Assembly (NCBI GenBank): GCA_002748705.1
Contig: PDSZ01000035.1
Location: 6,973-70,972, forward strand
Source of the DNA: Candidatus Fermentibacterota bacterium
Lineage (GTDB): Bacteria; Fermentibacterota; Fermentibacteria; Fermentibacterales; Fermentibacteraceae
Reading direction: 5' to 3'
Length of the DNA stretch: 64,000 bases
Both the position numbers and the translations under genes were made by a program. The notes below the pieces were generated by a model, which made no database searches, was not told the origin of the DNA, and saw only the letters and a list, made by a program, of their open reading frames with translations. How positions within the stretch are numbered: position 1 is the first letter of the stretch; each line of letters begins with the position of its first letter. Shown here in pieces: positions 44,759 to 55,097 of this stretch.

Positions 44759-45292
44759 GTGCGTGTAACTCCACTTGATATAAGAAGACAGCGTTTTCGC
44801 AGAGGAATGAGGGGCTACGATCCAGGAGAGGTCGACGCCTTTCTGGAAATGCTTGCTGATGCCTGGGAAGAGGCAGCTGAGAAGGCTGAGGGCGAAACCA
44901 GGGAACTTGAGGTGTTGAGAGCAAGGGCCAGCGACTTCGACAGAATGGAAGGCGCTGTGCGGGAAGTTCTGGTTGCTCAGCAGAAAAGTGCCGATGTTGC
45001 CAGAGAAGAGGCTAACAGAGAGGCTGACCTTATAATCAGGGATGCCGAGCTGAAAGCCAGAAAAATGCTGGATGAAACCAGAAAAAGGGTTCAGATTCTT
45101 ACAGAAGCCATAAGAGAACTACAGGACAGACGCATGGAGGTTCTGATGAAGATGAATTCCTTCATTGAGTCCCAGAAAAACATGGTGAAGCTGGAAGAAT
45201 CCAGAATCAAATCTGAAATCATACCGGCAGAAGAAAGACTGCCAGGTGAAGAAGAGGGCGATATGCCCCTTCTCGAACTCTCTGAACTCTGA
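44759..45292 (+). CDS. DivIVA-domain coiled-coil protein
   Basis: This 177-residue protein has a DivIVA-type membrane-targeting N-terminus (VTPLDIRRQRFRRGMRGYD, then PGEVDAFLEMLADAWEE), followed by a long charged coiled coil. DivIVA/GpsB proteins bind curved membrane and organise division or polar growth. GTG 44759 behind AGAGGTGG gives the family opening; the longer upstream frame has no homology. It lies 11 bases before the PorU-like gene and may be co-transcribed with it. Confidence 0.8.
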   Translation: MRVTPLDIRRQRFRRGMRGYDPGEVDAFLEMLADAWEEAAEKAEGETRELEVLRARASDFDRMEGAVREVLVAQQKSADVAREEANREADLIIRDAELKARKMLDETRKRVQILTEAIRELQDRRMEVLMKMNSFIESQKNMVKLEESRIKSEIIPAEERLPGEEEGDMPLLELSEL

Positions 45293-45303
45293 CGGGAGTC
45301 CCG

Positions 45304-48300
45304 ATGCTGATTCTTACCCTTATCACTGCTTTAGTGCCCCATGCTCAGCTTAACAGTTCAGCTGCAGAACAGGTATGGCCGGTCAGTGATGTTTCTGTTT
45401 CCCAGGTTGCAGATGGTCTTTTCGCTGTAACAGCTTCAGGTTTCAACGCCACTGATGATAATGGTATTATGCTTCCTGGTAAGAATGTGATGCTGCCTGT
45501 ACCTCCAGGGGAGGATGTGACTGTTTCAGTGGTTCCTTCAGGTGTTCATTCTCTTGGTCCGGTGCCTGAAATTGCAAGATCTGTTTTCTTTCAAGACCAT
45601 GAACAGTTTGAAGCAGCGTCTTACGCTTCTCTGCAGAATAGCTGGGGTTATCTGACAGAGCAGGGAACCTTCAGAAGAGCCGGCTTCGTGTCAGTAAGGC
45701 TCAATCCTGTAATAGTTCAGGATGGAGAATTGATTGCAGCGGAGAATCTCTCTGTAGTTCTGAACATGGACAGATCTGCACCGGTTGAGGTTGTGAGCGG
45801 CCACGAGGGAGAAATACTGGAAGCTGTGCTTGGCACCTCAAGTGTATGGCGTGAGCCGGTTGAAAGAACTGACGAAAGCCCCTTCTGGGGAAAGCCATGG
45901 GCAAGGATAGAGGTGGACACTGCCGGTGTTTACCAGATTACCGGAGAGATGGTTCCTGAAGCAGCAGGTATGCCTTCTGCAAGCCTGGCGATGATTACAG
46001 GCCGGGGCAGAATGATGAGCAAATCTGATCCTGAAGCTGATGAGTTCGTACCCCGTGAAGTACCCATTCTTGTCGAAGACGGCGGAGACGGCATCTTTGA
46101 TGAGTCAGACAGGCTGCTCTTCTACGGAAGAGGGCTTTCATGGTGGGAAGATGGCGGTGGTGCGCACTTCAACAGTATGTACGACTCACTGAATACCTAC
46201 TGGCTTACCTGGGGAGGCGAAGGCGGTCCTTTTATGGAGGTGCTGGATGGTTCTCTCACAGGCGCTCCTTCCATAGGCGACACTTTTACCGGCAGAATTC
46301 ACATGGAGCGGAACCTTCTCATGGGAGATGGCTCGACATCATTTCAGGATAATTACGGGTGGCACAGAATTCCATCTTCATCAACTGCCAACTACAGCTT
46401 TTCCACCAAGGGTGCTACCGGTGATGGAACAATGATTATCAGAGCTTATTGCGGCAAGACGATAATAGGTGCCACTGTAAATGTGAATCTTACCGCGTCT
46501 GTAAACGGAACTGTTTTTGCCGATACTGTTTTGGTCAGAACAGGAGTTCTTGAGTGGTCATTCCCTGTAACGGGTTTGAAAACATCACCTAACAAGCTTG
46601 CCATTCAGGTGCAGATAAATTCCTCTGCAACATATGTAAGTACCGACTGGTTCGAAGTTTTTGCGGAAACGGAATACAGAAGTACAGGGAATCAGTGTCA
46701 GGTGCCTGTTGACAGAACCTTCCAGGAAGAGGAAAGACGGCACATCAGTTGGTCCGAGAGCCTCTCAGATCAGTCTTTTGTATGTGTTGCTCTTTCTGAT
46801 ACAGCAGTTGTTGCCATTGATCTGCCAGGGGGAAAAGATTTTGAGTTCACAATGCCGCAAAGATGGTTTCTGCCGGTTATGTGGGTTGTTCCCCACGGTG
46901 ATTACATGGAGCCGGTCAGTGTTTCTTCCGCTGCCCCTGGAAGAATAGAGGGTACAATCTCTTCAGGCAGTATTGCCTACATTTACCCTGAGATATTCCA
47001 GGCTGATATGCCTCTTCTGCAGCGGGGCAGATCTGATGTTCTGATGATACCTGTTCAGGATATCTATGATGAGTTTAACGGCGGAGTGAGAGACCCTTCT
47101 GCTGTAAGGGCATTTTTCGGCAGCACAGTCAGGTCATGGAGCGATCCTCTTGATCAGCTGGTTCTGGTTGGCGACGGCCATTGGGATCCCAGGAACTTCA
47201 TATCTGACCCGCTCTCTTTTATGGACATTATCATTTTGGGATGGGAGGATGGTCATCCAATAGTTTCAGACCTTATGTATACTATTATTCAGGGATCAAA
47301 TGATCCTCAGGCAGCTGTATCAAGACTGCCGGTTACCTCCAGACAGGAGCTTCAGCTTATTGCCCAGAGGAGTGGGGACTACAGCGACATTTCAGATGAA
47401 AGCGGAACATGGCAGTCTGTTATTCTGGGTTCAGCCGATGATGAGCGCTCGCCTATTTTCGGTGAAAAAGATGATTTAGTTCATACTATTTCCATGGAGA
47501 GAACCCTCTCTTCTGAAATCCCTGAGAGGTTTATTCCGGTTAAAAACTATCTCATTTTCTTTGACTGGAACAGCAACTGGAAGAAGCCTGAAGCAAGGTC
47601 TGATCTGATAGACAAGTGGAGTGGCGGGGCTCTGATGATGCTCTATCTTGGACACGGCAGCTTCGATCAGATCGCAGATGAGGGGCTGATGTTTCTTGAG
47701 GATGCCAATCTTATGGCATGCGGGCACCGTCTTCCATGGGCTTTTTTCGGTTCATGCGATGTAGGGCTGTTCCAGAATCCGTATTCTAAGTGTATTGCTG
47801 AGAACCTGACTATTGCTCCTGATGGTGGCGCAATAGTCTCAGGTGCCTGTTCGGCCAAGTCAGGGGCTCATACAAATCCTGTTTTGATGTCGAGAATTGT
47901 CTCTCTGCTTCTTGAGGATGACAGTTTCTCAATAGGTGAAGCCCAGTGGCTGGGTATTCTGCCTATGCCTGGCCACTACTTGACATACATTGCTTTCGGT
48001 GATGGCTCTCTTTACCTGGCCATTCCTGATTCATCAATAACTGTTGATGAACCTGAGCTTTTCACCTCTCAGCTGGCATCTGTCAATGGTTATATCAACG
48101 ATTCAGGTCTGCTGCTTGTGGAAGCCTGGGAATCTGCACAGCCTGATTCTTATTTCACATTCAGGGAAAATGCTCTGATAGAGTATCTGTCTGTTCCAGG
48201 TGTGTTTTACAGGGGCATGGCACAGGCTTCACCGGATTTTACAGTGGAGATGTTCGTGCCGCAGGTTGCCTCTACCGGTGAGCATGCCCGAATCCGCTAC

Positions 48301-48999
48301 TTCAATCCTTCATCAGACAGAGGAGATCTCTGTTGTTCTTATCCGCTCAATCTTGATTTCGGTCAGGGGTCTTCGAATGACACAATCGGCCCTGATATAG
48401 AGATGTGGTTTCAGGGGTTCCGTGGAGTGGAGTATCCTTCCATCTCAGGGCGAGGGGTATTACAGGCTCTTCTCAGTGACCAGTCCGGTATCAACCTTCT
48501 TCCCTATCCCGGCAATCAGCTGGCGCTCTACATAGACGACACCCCTGTGGATGTTTCCGATTTCTTCACATACGAACCTGGGTCAGCTGTAAGCGGGCAG
48601 CTTGTCTATACAATGCCTGAGCTTCAGCCAGGTGATCATGAGCTCAGGCTGAGAGCTGCTGACAATATGAGTAACCTGAGCTGGACAGAGATGACCTTCC
48701 ACCTTCAGGAAGTCGAAAATGCTCAGTTTGAAGACTTCTTTGTTTATCCAACACCTGCCGTGGATTTCATGTCGTTCAACTGGGTTCAGAGCTCTCAGGG
48801 GCTGGTTGACATCTCTGTTTTCACCATTACCGGAAGAAAAATAGCGGAGCTGGGGAACCTGTCCTGCAGCCCGGGATACAATCAGCATATCTGGGACCTT
48901 CGGGATGCAGACGGGGATCCAGTTGCAGCAGGTACCTACATCTATGTAGTATCGGCAGGTGAAACAGAGCTGACAGGAACAGCAACTGTCGCAAGATAA
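45304..48999 (+). CDS. porU: C25 (gingipain-type) peptidase, PorU-like sortase candidate
   Basis: This 1231-residue exported cysteine peptidase's N-terminal half has the PorU-type layout (WARIEVDTAGVYQITGEMV, then EVPILVEDGGDGIFDESDRL and LFYGRGLSWW). The C25 catalytic pair is seen: histidine in LYLGHGSFDQ (~783) and cysteine in FFGSCDVGLF (~818), then VSGACSAKSGAH. It ends with a FlgD/sorting-type domain (ISVFTITGRKIAEL, DADGDPVAAGTYIYVVSAG). PorU cuts the sorting tail from type IX cargo and links cargo to surface lipopolysaccharide. The adjacent PorV-like gene supports PorU over a secreted gingipain; true PorU retains its own tail, consistent with this one. GGGAG precedes the ATG. Confidence 0.78.
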   Translation: MLILTLITALVPHAQLNSSAAEQVWPVSDVSVSQVADGLFAVTASGFNATDDNGIMLPGKNVMLPVPPGEDVTVSVVPSGVHSLGPVPEIARSVFFQDHEQFEAASYASLQNSWGYLTEQGTFRRAGFVSVRLNPVIVQDGELIAAENLSVVLNMDRSAPVEVVSGHEGEILEAVLGTSSVWREPVERTDESPFWGKPWARIEVDTAGVYQITGEMVPEAAGMPSASLAMITGRGRMMSKSDPEADEFVPREVPILVEDGGDGIFDESDRLLFYGRGLSWWEDGGGAHFNSMYDSLNTYWLTWGGEGGPFMEVLDGSLTGAPSIGDTFTGRIHMERNLLMGDGSTSFQDNYGWHRIPSSSTANYSFSTKGATGDGTMIIRAYCGKTIIGATVNVNLTASVNGTVFADTVLVRTGVLEWSFPVTGLKTSPNKLAIQVQINSSATYVSTDWFEVFAETEYRSTGNQCQVPVDRTFQEEERRHISWSESLSDQSFVCVALSDTAVVAIDLPGGKDFEFTMPQRWFLPVMWVVPHGDYMEPVSVSSAAPGRIEGTISSGSIAYIYPEIFQADMPLLQRGRSDVLMIPVQDIYDEFNGGVRDPSAVRAFFGSTVRSWSDPLDQLVLVGDGHWDPRNFISDPLSFMDIIILGWEDGHPIVSDLMYTIIQGSNDPQAAVSRLPVTSRQELQLIAQRSGDYSDISDESGTWQSVILGSADDERSPIFGEKDDLVHTISMERTLSSEIPERFIPVKNYLIFFDWNSNWKKPEARSDLIDKWSGGALMMLYLGHGSFDQIADEGLMFLEDANLMACGHRLPWAFFGSCDVGLFQNPYSKCIAENLTIAPDGGAIVSGACSAKSGAHTNPVLMSRIVSLLLEDDSFSIGEAQWLGILPMPGHYLTYIAFGDGSLYLAIPDSSITVDEPELFTSQLASVNGYINDSGLLLVEAWESAQPDSYFTFRENALIEYLSVPGVFYRGMAQASPDFTVEMFVPQVASTGEHARIRYFNPSSDRGDLCCSYPLNLDFGQGSSNDTIGPDIEMWFQGFRGVEYPSISGRGVLQALLSDQSGINLLPYPGNQLALYIDDTPVDVSDFFTYEPGSAVSGQLVYTMPELQPGDHELRLRAADNMSNLSWTEMTFHLQEVENAQFEDFFVYPTPAVDFMSFNWVQSSQGLVDISVFTITGRKIAELGNLSCSPGYNQHIWDLRDADGDPVAAGTYIYVVSAGETELTGTATVAR

Positions 49000-49034
49000 T
49001 GACAAAAGCATAGATAATAACAGGAGGTTTCTAT

Positions 49035-50063
49035 ATGCGTTCGTTCTTTACTGCAGGTGTAGTCCTGCTCTTTGCAGTTCAGGGAGCTTTCGCAGCTACT
49101 GCAAGTGTTATATGGCTTGACATAACCCCCGGCGCACGGGCCAACGGAATGGGTGAGACATTCACAGCCATTGCAGATGATGCAACAGCATCGTACTGGA
49201 ATCCTGCAGGCCTTGCATTTGCCGCACAGGAGAAGAAGGAGATCACGCTTCAGCACTCCCAGTGGCTTCCTCAGCTTGCAGATGATCTTTATTATGAGTT
49301 TCTGGGATATGCCCAGCAGATAGAGAACCTTGGCGGAGTTGGCGGCAACATAACATTCATGTCACTTGGTGAGCAGCAGGAGATAGAGGCCGGCAGCACT
49401 GAGCCGGTGGGAACTTTCTACGCATACGGTATTGCCGCTGATGCAGCATTCGGAACAGAGGTTGCTCCAGGTCTTGCTGCAGGTGTAGGCCTTAAGTTCA
49501 TCTATGACCATCTCTATTATGAGGAAAACGGCAAAGGTTCTTCCTTTGCAGCTGATCTTGGTATTCTCTACCATGTTCCTGAACAGAATTACGGCCAGAT
49601 CTCACTTGGAGCAGCTCTCTCCAATCTTGGGCCTAATGTGAGTTACGGTGGAAACAGTGAAAACAACCCTCTTCCCAGGGAACTGAGGCTTGGAGCTGCT
49701 TATCTTCCCTTTGAAGACGAACTGATGTCTCTTCTGATTTCCGCAGACTATACCAAACTTCTGGTGAGTATTAACAATCCTCCGGAGCCTCAGTCCGGCG
49801 GTTCTGAAGATGAGAGCCTTGCTGACGAGTTGAGCGAGAACAAGTGGGGTGCAGGAGCCGAGTTCCGGTACTACAAACTTCTTGCTTTGAGAGCTGGTTA
49901 TATCCATGATACCGAGGGCGATACTACCATATCAGGTATCTCTTTCGGAGCCGGTCTCCAGTGGAACGATTTCCTTCTGGATATGGCATTCATTCCAGTG
50001 GAGGAATCCCTTCAGGGTTCCGGCAAGTACAATCAGAAGTACAGTCTCACCCTCAGGTTCTGA
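49035..50063 (+). CDS. porV: PorV/PorQ-family outer-membrane protein
   Basis: This 342-residue protein has a signal peptide (VVLLFAVQGAFAATA) and the PorV-type opening LDITPGARANGMGETFTAIA, then ATASYWNPAGLAF. It continues as a 14-stranded FadL-like barrel ending in an aromatic residue (YSLTLRF). In Bacteroidetes PorV takes folded cargo from the translocon and hands it to PorU. AGGAGG precedes the ATG. Stop and next start overlap as TGATG. Confidence 0.88.
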   Translation: MRSFFTAGVVLLFAVQGAFAATASVIWLDITPGARANGMGETFTAIADDATASYWNPAGLAFAAQEKKEITLQHSQWLPQLADDLYYEFLGYAQQIENLGGVGGNITFMSLGEQQEIEAGSTEPVGTFYAYGIAADAAFGTEVAPGLAAGVGLKFIYDHLYYEENGKGSSFAADLGILYHVPEQNYGQISLGAALSNLGPNVSYGGNSENNPLPRELRLGAAYLPFEDELMSLLISADYTKLLVSINNPPEPQSGGSEDESLADELSENKWGAGAEFRYYKLLALRAGYIHDTEGDTTISGISFGAGLQWNDFLLDMAFIPVEESLQGSGKYNQKYSLTLRF

Positions 50064-52831
50064 TGAGAAACTGTATTCTTTCTGTTCTGCTTCTGGCCTC
50101 TCTGGCCTCTGCAGCTCCACCGGTTCCCGGCTCAGGTGTCACAGATGTGCCTGAGGGAGTCTCAGACGGCAGGGCGGTTGTCAGTCTGACTGGTGGAGAT
50201 TACGACCTGGATGCAGACTCAACCATAAGAATCTGTGCCCTGAAGGTGGAATTTCTCCCTGACTATACCGAAACCACCAGCGGCAGCGGTGAATTTGAGA
50301 CAGGCGGCGCAGAGATTGCTTTGCTGATGGAGCAGTTTGCCGATTACTACTACGATGTGAGCGGCGGTCAGCTTGTGCTTGATATAACCCTGTATCCTGC
50401 AGATGACAGCGCTTTCAGAGTGGATCACCAGATGGCCTACTACGGAGCAGATCGGAAGAACGGCAAAGGTCAGTGTGAGCTTTTGAGAGATGCAGTCAAT
50501 GCAGCAGACCAGTCTGTTGACTTCTCTCAGTACGGTGCTGTGATTGTTATACACGCAGGAGCAGGACAGGAATCTGATATACGGGGCAACAGCCCTGATG
50601 ATATTCATTCCATGTTCATCAACAGTGCCAATCTTGAGCATTACCTTGGTACACCATCCGTTATCACCGATGACGGTGTTGCCGTTCGCGAGGGGTGTAT
50701 CAATCCGGAGACAGAGACTCAGGATAATTACGGTCTGGGTGTTCTGGGAACCATTGCCCACGAATTCGGCCATCAGCTTGGGCTGCCTGACCTTTACAAC
50801 ACCGAAACCGGTTCAGTTGGTATAGGGGGATGGGATCTCATGGGCTACGGACAGTGGCTCATGAACGGATTCTGGCCTGCTGCTCCTGGAGCCTGGAGCC
50901 GAATGTTTCTTAAATGGGAGTCTCCTGAGATAATAGCTCCTGGAACCTATGCTGCAGAGCAGGAAGGAACCGTTTACAGAATACCCCTTACTTCCACAGA
51001 GTATCTCCTTCTTGAGAACAGACAGCGGGACCCTGACGGTGACGGCCAGTGCGGCCCCCATGACAGGGATTACGGTCTGCCTGGATCAGGACTTCTTATA
51101 TGGCATGTGGACGAGACAAGGCTTGGCCCTTACAAACAGGCTAACAGGGTCAATGTTGATCCTCTTCACAAGGGTGTGGATGTGGAGGAAGCAGACGGCA
51201 TACAGGATCTTGACTACGGCTTCCCCACATGGTTCAGCATAGAAGGCAGCGAGTTCGATCCCTGGAAGACCGACGGGTATGCCTGGGAGTTCACTCCATC
51301 TTCAACCCCTTCCACTGACGCTTCATGGGGAGGCACCACAGGTGTTTCCGTTGAGGTTACCACTCCTTCTCAGAACACTATGGAATTCATTTATTCCCTT
51401 GCAGGAGTGGTTCCGGGATGGCCTGTATCGCTTTCCGGATGCAGGTTCGGCCCTGTGTTCTGGTCTCCTCCTGAAGGAGAGTTTGTTGTTGTTGTAAGAG
51501 GTAACAGGCAGGCAATTGCCATTTCTTCAGATGGCAGCGACAAAATAAGTGCAGGGCTCAATCTCACCGCTCCGCCTGTTGTCTGTAATACCGGCGGAAA
51601 GGAATACCTTGTTGTATGCCAGGCTGACGGTTCCGTTCACCTGCGCCTTCCTGACTGGACAGAAGCTCCAGGATGGCCCTTTAACGCAGGAAGCCCTGTA
51701 ACCCAGGCAACTGTTGCCACCGGGCAGAACAGAATCTACCTTATCACAGAGGATAATCTTCTTTATGCTCTTAACTATGATGGCATACAGTGTAACGGAT
51801 CACCTACCTCTTTCAGCCTTCCTCTCACAGGCGGATGCGTTTATCCTGATTCTGAGAACCCGGGATTTGTTCTGGTTTCAGCAGACGGCTCACTGCGAAG
51901 AACAGGACCAGGGGGCGGAACAATATTCGGCTGGCCGGTGCACCCAGGAACCGAGGACGCAGCCATGCCCTTTGCAGCTGATATTGACAGGGACGGTGAT
52001 GTGGAAGTGGTTGCAGCAGCTGACGGAAAGATATGGTCGTACTCTTCAGATTCATCACTGGAACCTGGATTTCCTGTGGAGGTTCAGGGTGAAATACTCT
52101 CAGATCCTTTTCCTGCCGATGTGGACAGTGACGGATACATTGAGACAGTAATTGAAACCACAAAGGGACTTGAGGCATTTACATCTTCAGGGACAATCGC
52201 AACTGACTGGCCGTTTGTTACAGAAACAGACTCTCTGGTTTACCAATACAAGAGACACAGCAGCGGCATAGGAGGTGACGGTTTTCTTGTTGCGCCTCTC
52301 AGAGACGGCAGAACCGTGATTCTTCAGGAGGGATACTGTTTTGCTTTTGGAGACCAGCCTGCAGGCAGACCTGTTCTTCACCGTTTTACCGGAGAAGACA
52401 GTTACAGGCTCATGGTTACAGCAGCCGGTGGATCCACAGGTGCATTCTATACCGACTTTATTCCCCAGGGGTGGCATACAGGAATGGACAGAGGCGGCGA
52501 GAGGTGCTGGTATGCTCAGGACCTCCCTCCTGTTGCTTCAAGAGATAACCTGCTTTCCGAGGAAACCTTCTTTGTGTGGCCCAATCCTGTAACTGCAGAT
52601 ACAGGATACATCCGTTTTGAGCCGGGGTCCGATGCTGATTACACCATAAGGATATTTAACATTGCCGGAGAACTTGCAGGAGAGTTCAGCGGCAGTGCCC
52701 CTGGCGGTGTGCCCTGGGAGGTTAACTGGAATACTGAAGATCTGGCACCTGGCGTCTACTATGTGTGCCTTGAACTTAACTCTGAAGGAACAGTGGCAGA
52801 GGCCCTGTTCCAGGCTGCGGTGGTGAACTGA
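50063..52831 (+). CDS. Secreted M6-family zinc metalloprotease with sorting tail
   Basis: This 922-residue exported protease has a signal peptide (CILSVLLLASLASAAPPVPG). The zinc site HEFGHQLGLPDLYN is near residue 234, with downstream GGWDLMGYGQW, as in immune-inhibitor-A peptidases. A propeller-like domain with DIDRDGDVEVVAA and DVDSDGYIE loops follows, then a C-terminal sorting domain (FVWPNPVTADTGYIRF, IRIFNIAGELAGEF, LAPGVYYVCLELNSEG). It is a cargo of the type IX pathway encoded inside the machinery block. It starts by TGATG overlap with porV. Probably degrades extracellular protein. Confidence 0.88.
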   Translation: MRNCILSVLLLASLASAAPPVPGSGVTDVPEGVSDGRAVVSLTGGDYDLDADSTIRICALKVEFLPDYTETTSGSGEFETGGAEIALLMEQFADYYYDVSGGQLVLDITLYPADDSAFRVDHQMAYYGADRKNGKGQCELLRDAVNAADQSVDFSQYGAVIVIHAGAGQESDIRGNSPDDIHSMFINSANLEHYLGTPSVITDDGVAVREGCINPETETQDNYGLGVLGTIAHEFGHQLGLPDLYNTETGSVGIGGWDLMGYGQWLMNGFWPAAPGAWSRMFLKWESPEIIAPGTYAAEQEGTVYRIPLTSTEYLLLENRQRDPDGDGQCGPHDRDYGLPGSGLLIWHVDETRLGPYKQANRVNVDPLHKGVDVEEADGIQDLDYGFPTWFSIEGSEFDPWKTDGYAWEFTPSSTPSTDASWGGTTGVSVEVTTPSQNTMEFIYSLAGVVPGWPVSLSGCRFGPVFWSPPEGEFVVVVRGNRQAIAISSDGSDKISAGLNLTAPPVVCNTGGKEYLVVCQADGSVHLRLPDWTEAPGWPFNAGSPVTQATVATGQNRIYLITEDNLLYALNYDGIQCNGSPTSFSLPLTGGCVYPDSENPGFVLVSADGSLRRTGPGGGTIFGWPVHPGTEDAAMPFAADIDRDGDVEVVAAADGKIWSYSSDSSLEPGFPVEVQGEILSDPFPADVDSDGYIETVIETTKGLEAFTSSGTIATDWPFVTETDSLVYQYKRHSSGIGGDGFLVAPLRDGRTVILQEGYCFAFGDQPAGRPVLHRFTGEDSYRLMVTAAGGSTGAFYTDFIPQGWHTGMDRGGERCWYAQDLPPVASRDNLLSEETFFVWPNPVTADTGYIRFEPGSDADYTIRIFNIAGELAGEFSGSAPGGVPWEVNWNTEDLAPGVYYVCLELNSEGTVAEALFQAAVVN

Positions 52832-53472
52832 TGCGAAGAACAGTATTGACCATTCTGATAGCCGCTTCTGTTGCTGCAGGGGCAGACAAAGGAACTGTTC
52901 TCCGTTCCATAGTACTTCCAGGATGGGGGCAGATGCATGCAGGCCACAGCACCAGAGGTGCTGTTTTCATGGGGTTGGAAGCCTCAATATGGACCGGTGT
53001 GGGGCTGTCTTACCTTCAGGGAGTTTTCAACAGAGACGATTTCAGAAATCTGGCAATGGAGGAGGCAGGCATTGATGTATCCTGGAGAAACAGAGAATTT
53101 CAGGATGATGTGGGCAAATACTCCAGCAGCAGCGAGTACAATGATTACATAAGAAGTCTTGCCAGGGCCCTCTATCCGGATGACCTTGAGGCGCAGAGGG
53201 AATACTACGAGAATCATGCAAGATACGGCAGTGACAGCTGGAACTGGGCAGGTTCCTCTGCCAGAGAGGAATATACCACCGCTCTCCGTGACAGCAGGGA
53301 ATGGTTCAGACGAACCACCTATGTGGCAGCTTTTGCACTTGTGAACAGAGCTGTCAGTGCCATTGACGCTTCTCTTCTGGACCCTTCCGAGCCTGGTATC
53401 TACACTGACATGAGTTTTCCTGAAAGTGCCGACTTTTCATCGGTCCGATTCACAATTGGAGCACGATTCTGA
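52831..53472 (+). CDS. DUF5683-like exported protein
   Basis: This 213-residue protein has a signal peptide. The segment SIVLPGWGQMHAGHSTRGAV near residue 28 is the hallmark of DUF5683-type small membrane proteins of FCB bacteria. A later hydrophobic stretch (TTYVAAFALVNRAVSAIDA) and the aromatic end (RFTIGARF) suggest an outer-membrane location. Function unknown. Joined to both neighbours by TGATG overlaps, which argues for a stoichiometric link to the secretion module. Confidence 0.65.
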   Translation: MRRTVLTILIAASVAAGADKGTVLRSIVLPGWGQMHAGHSTRGAVFMGLEASIWTGVGLSYLQGVFNRDDFRNLAMEEAGIDVSWRNREFQDDVGKYSSSSEYNDYIRSLARALYPDDLEAQREYYENHARYGSDSWNWAGSSAREEYTTALRDSREWFRRTTYVAAFALVNRAVSAIDASLLDPSEPGIYTDMSFPESADFSSVRFTIGARF

Positions 53473-55097
53473 TGGCTGTATTCTACCTGTTATCTATCCT
53501 TGTTTCCGCTGGAGAAATGGGTATCAGCGGAACATTTCACTATCCTGAGATTCAGCAGATGGATCTCAGACATGATCCTGCAAATGAGCCTTCAGGTCCT
53601 CTGGCGTCAACTGATGGTGACCATCAGGTCGGAGATGTGGTGAATTTCTGGGCTATGGATGAGAGTGGCCCGGTACCGACATTTTATCTCACCAGCGCCA
53701 CATGCCGGTTCGTGGGAGAGCAGACATACATCTTTGTTGAGGATGCCCAGTGGGGGATAAATTACAATCAGGACAATGTGGATGTTCTCGCTGCTGAACT
53801 TGAGGGCGATGACGGCATAGTAGCCACAGACGCAGAGTATTTCGGAGATATTCCCGACCTGATTGACAACGATCCAAAAGTTTACTTTCTGGTGCTTGAC
53901 ATAAGGGACAACTACGGTGTTGCCGGGCAGAAAGTGTACATAGCAGGCTATTTCAGCCCGTACAACATGTTTACAGAATGGGAGGCCAGAAACTATTACG
54001 GCGGTCACTCCAACGAGGTGGAGATGCTTTACATCGACTGCTGGCCTTCAGTAGGGGATGATGCCACCTTTACTGCAAGCCACGAGCTTGTTCACCTGAT
54101 ACAGTACGGAATAAAGCCGTTCAGCGGCGAAGAGCTCTGGGTAATAGAGAATCAGGCCCAGGCAGGCACATTTGTCTGCGGATATCCTGCCATGCAGGTT
54201 AAAACATTCATTGAGACAGGCGGAGTCACACCGATCAAATGGACTGATCTTGCCGATCCGGCTGAGTATGTTGCAGGCTACGGTGCCGGTTTCCTCTTTT
54301 TCTCATATCTCTTTGAGAATTACGGAGGAAAAGATTTCCTCTGGACAAGCATGCATTCCTCAACAAGGGGAATTCAGGGTGTATTGGAGGCAATAGAGAC
54401 TGCCACCGGTCAGAAGGCGGATATTGAGCTGATACTGAGGGACTGGATGCTCTCCTGTTTCATTGACAACTATGAAGCAGGTTACGGATGGAAGAGCTTC
54501 AAAATTGCAGATTATGACACCTCCGATCCCGGCAACCGGCCTGGTATGGATTACACCGGAGTAGTTTCATCCACACCATGGAGCGATCCCTGGCATGAGA
54601 TCACAGGTTTTTCAGGAAACTATTACAGAATCGAAGACGATCTTTCAGGAAGCCTCAGAGCAGAGGGTACAGGTATCGGGAACCTTGAAGTTTTCTTCCT
54701 TGAAGAGAACAAACTTACCGAACTTAATTCCGGAAGCGCGTCGGATGTTGCAGTGAGTCTTGATTCCCCTGGAACTCTGATGCTCATGTGCAACAGTTTT
54801 GCCGGTATCAGCATGAATGTTCACGGAGGCTCCATAGGCGGCGGAAGTGCGTTTGCCTTTTATCCCAACCCCTGTCTCGGAGATCTTTACTTCCAGTTCA
54901 ACTCTACTGGAGAGCCGGTTGAACTGGCTGTTTTCGATCAGGCGGGAGTTCATGTGGAGACAGTTGCCCTTACAGCCCCTGCCGGAGAGGCTGTGGTTAC
55001 CTACAGCGGGGCATCAAAGCTTGCTTCCGGAGTGTACTTCTTCCGGTTCAGTCAGGGTTCCAGAACGGAAACCGGCCGTGTTGCCGTGGTTCGTTAG
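53472..55097 (+). CDS. Secreted zinc metallopeptidase (M30-like) with sorting tail
   Basis: This 541-residue exported protein has a zinc site HELVHLIQYG near residue 201, with ENQAQAG ~25 residues on supplying the third ligand, a pattern close to M30/hyicolysin-type proteases. The mature domain has no other recognised module. The C-terminal ~80 residues (AFYPNPCLGDLYFQF, LAVFDQAGVHVETV, LASGVYFFRFSQGS, ending VAVVR) are a Por tail. The second protease cargo in the block. TGATG overlap with the DUF5683-like gene. Confidence 0.78.
   Translation: MAVFYLLSILVSAGEMGISGTFHYPEIQQMDLRHDPANEPSGPLASTDGDHQVGDVVNFWAMDESGPVPTFYLTSATCRFVGEQTYIFVEDAQWGINYNQDNVDVLAAELEGDDGIVATDAEYFGDIPDLIDNDPKVYFLVLDIRDNYGVAGQKVYIAGYFSPYNMFTEWEARNYYGGHSNEVEMLYIDCWPSVGDDATFTASHELVHLIQYGIKPFSGEELWVIENQAQAGTFVCGYPAMQVKTFIETGGVTPIKWTDLADPAEYVAGYGAGFLFFSYLFENYGGKDFLWTSMHSSTRGIQGVLEAIETATGQKADIELILRDWMLSCFIDNYEAGYGWKSFKIADYDTSDPGNRPGMDYTGVVSSTPWSDPWHEITGFSGNYYRIEDDLSGSLRAEGTGIGNLEVFFLEENKLTELNSGSASDVAVSLDSPGTLMLMCNSFAGISMNVHGGSIGGGSAFAFYPNPCLGDLYFQFNSTGEPVELAVFDQAGVHVETVALTAPAGEAVVTYSGASKLASGVYFFRFSQGSRTETGRVAVVR

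Noticed and set aside
50219..50773. 184-codon minus-strand frame inside the M6 protease gene
   Set aside because: Antisense to a gene with an intact zinc motif; no coding features of its own.
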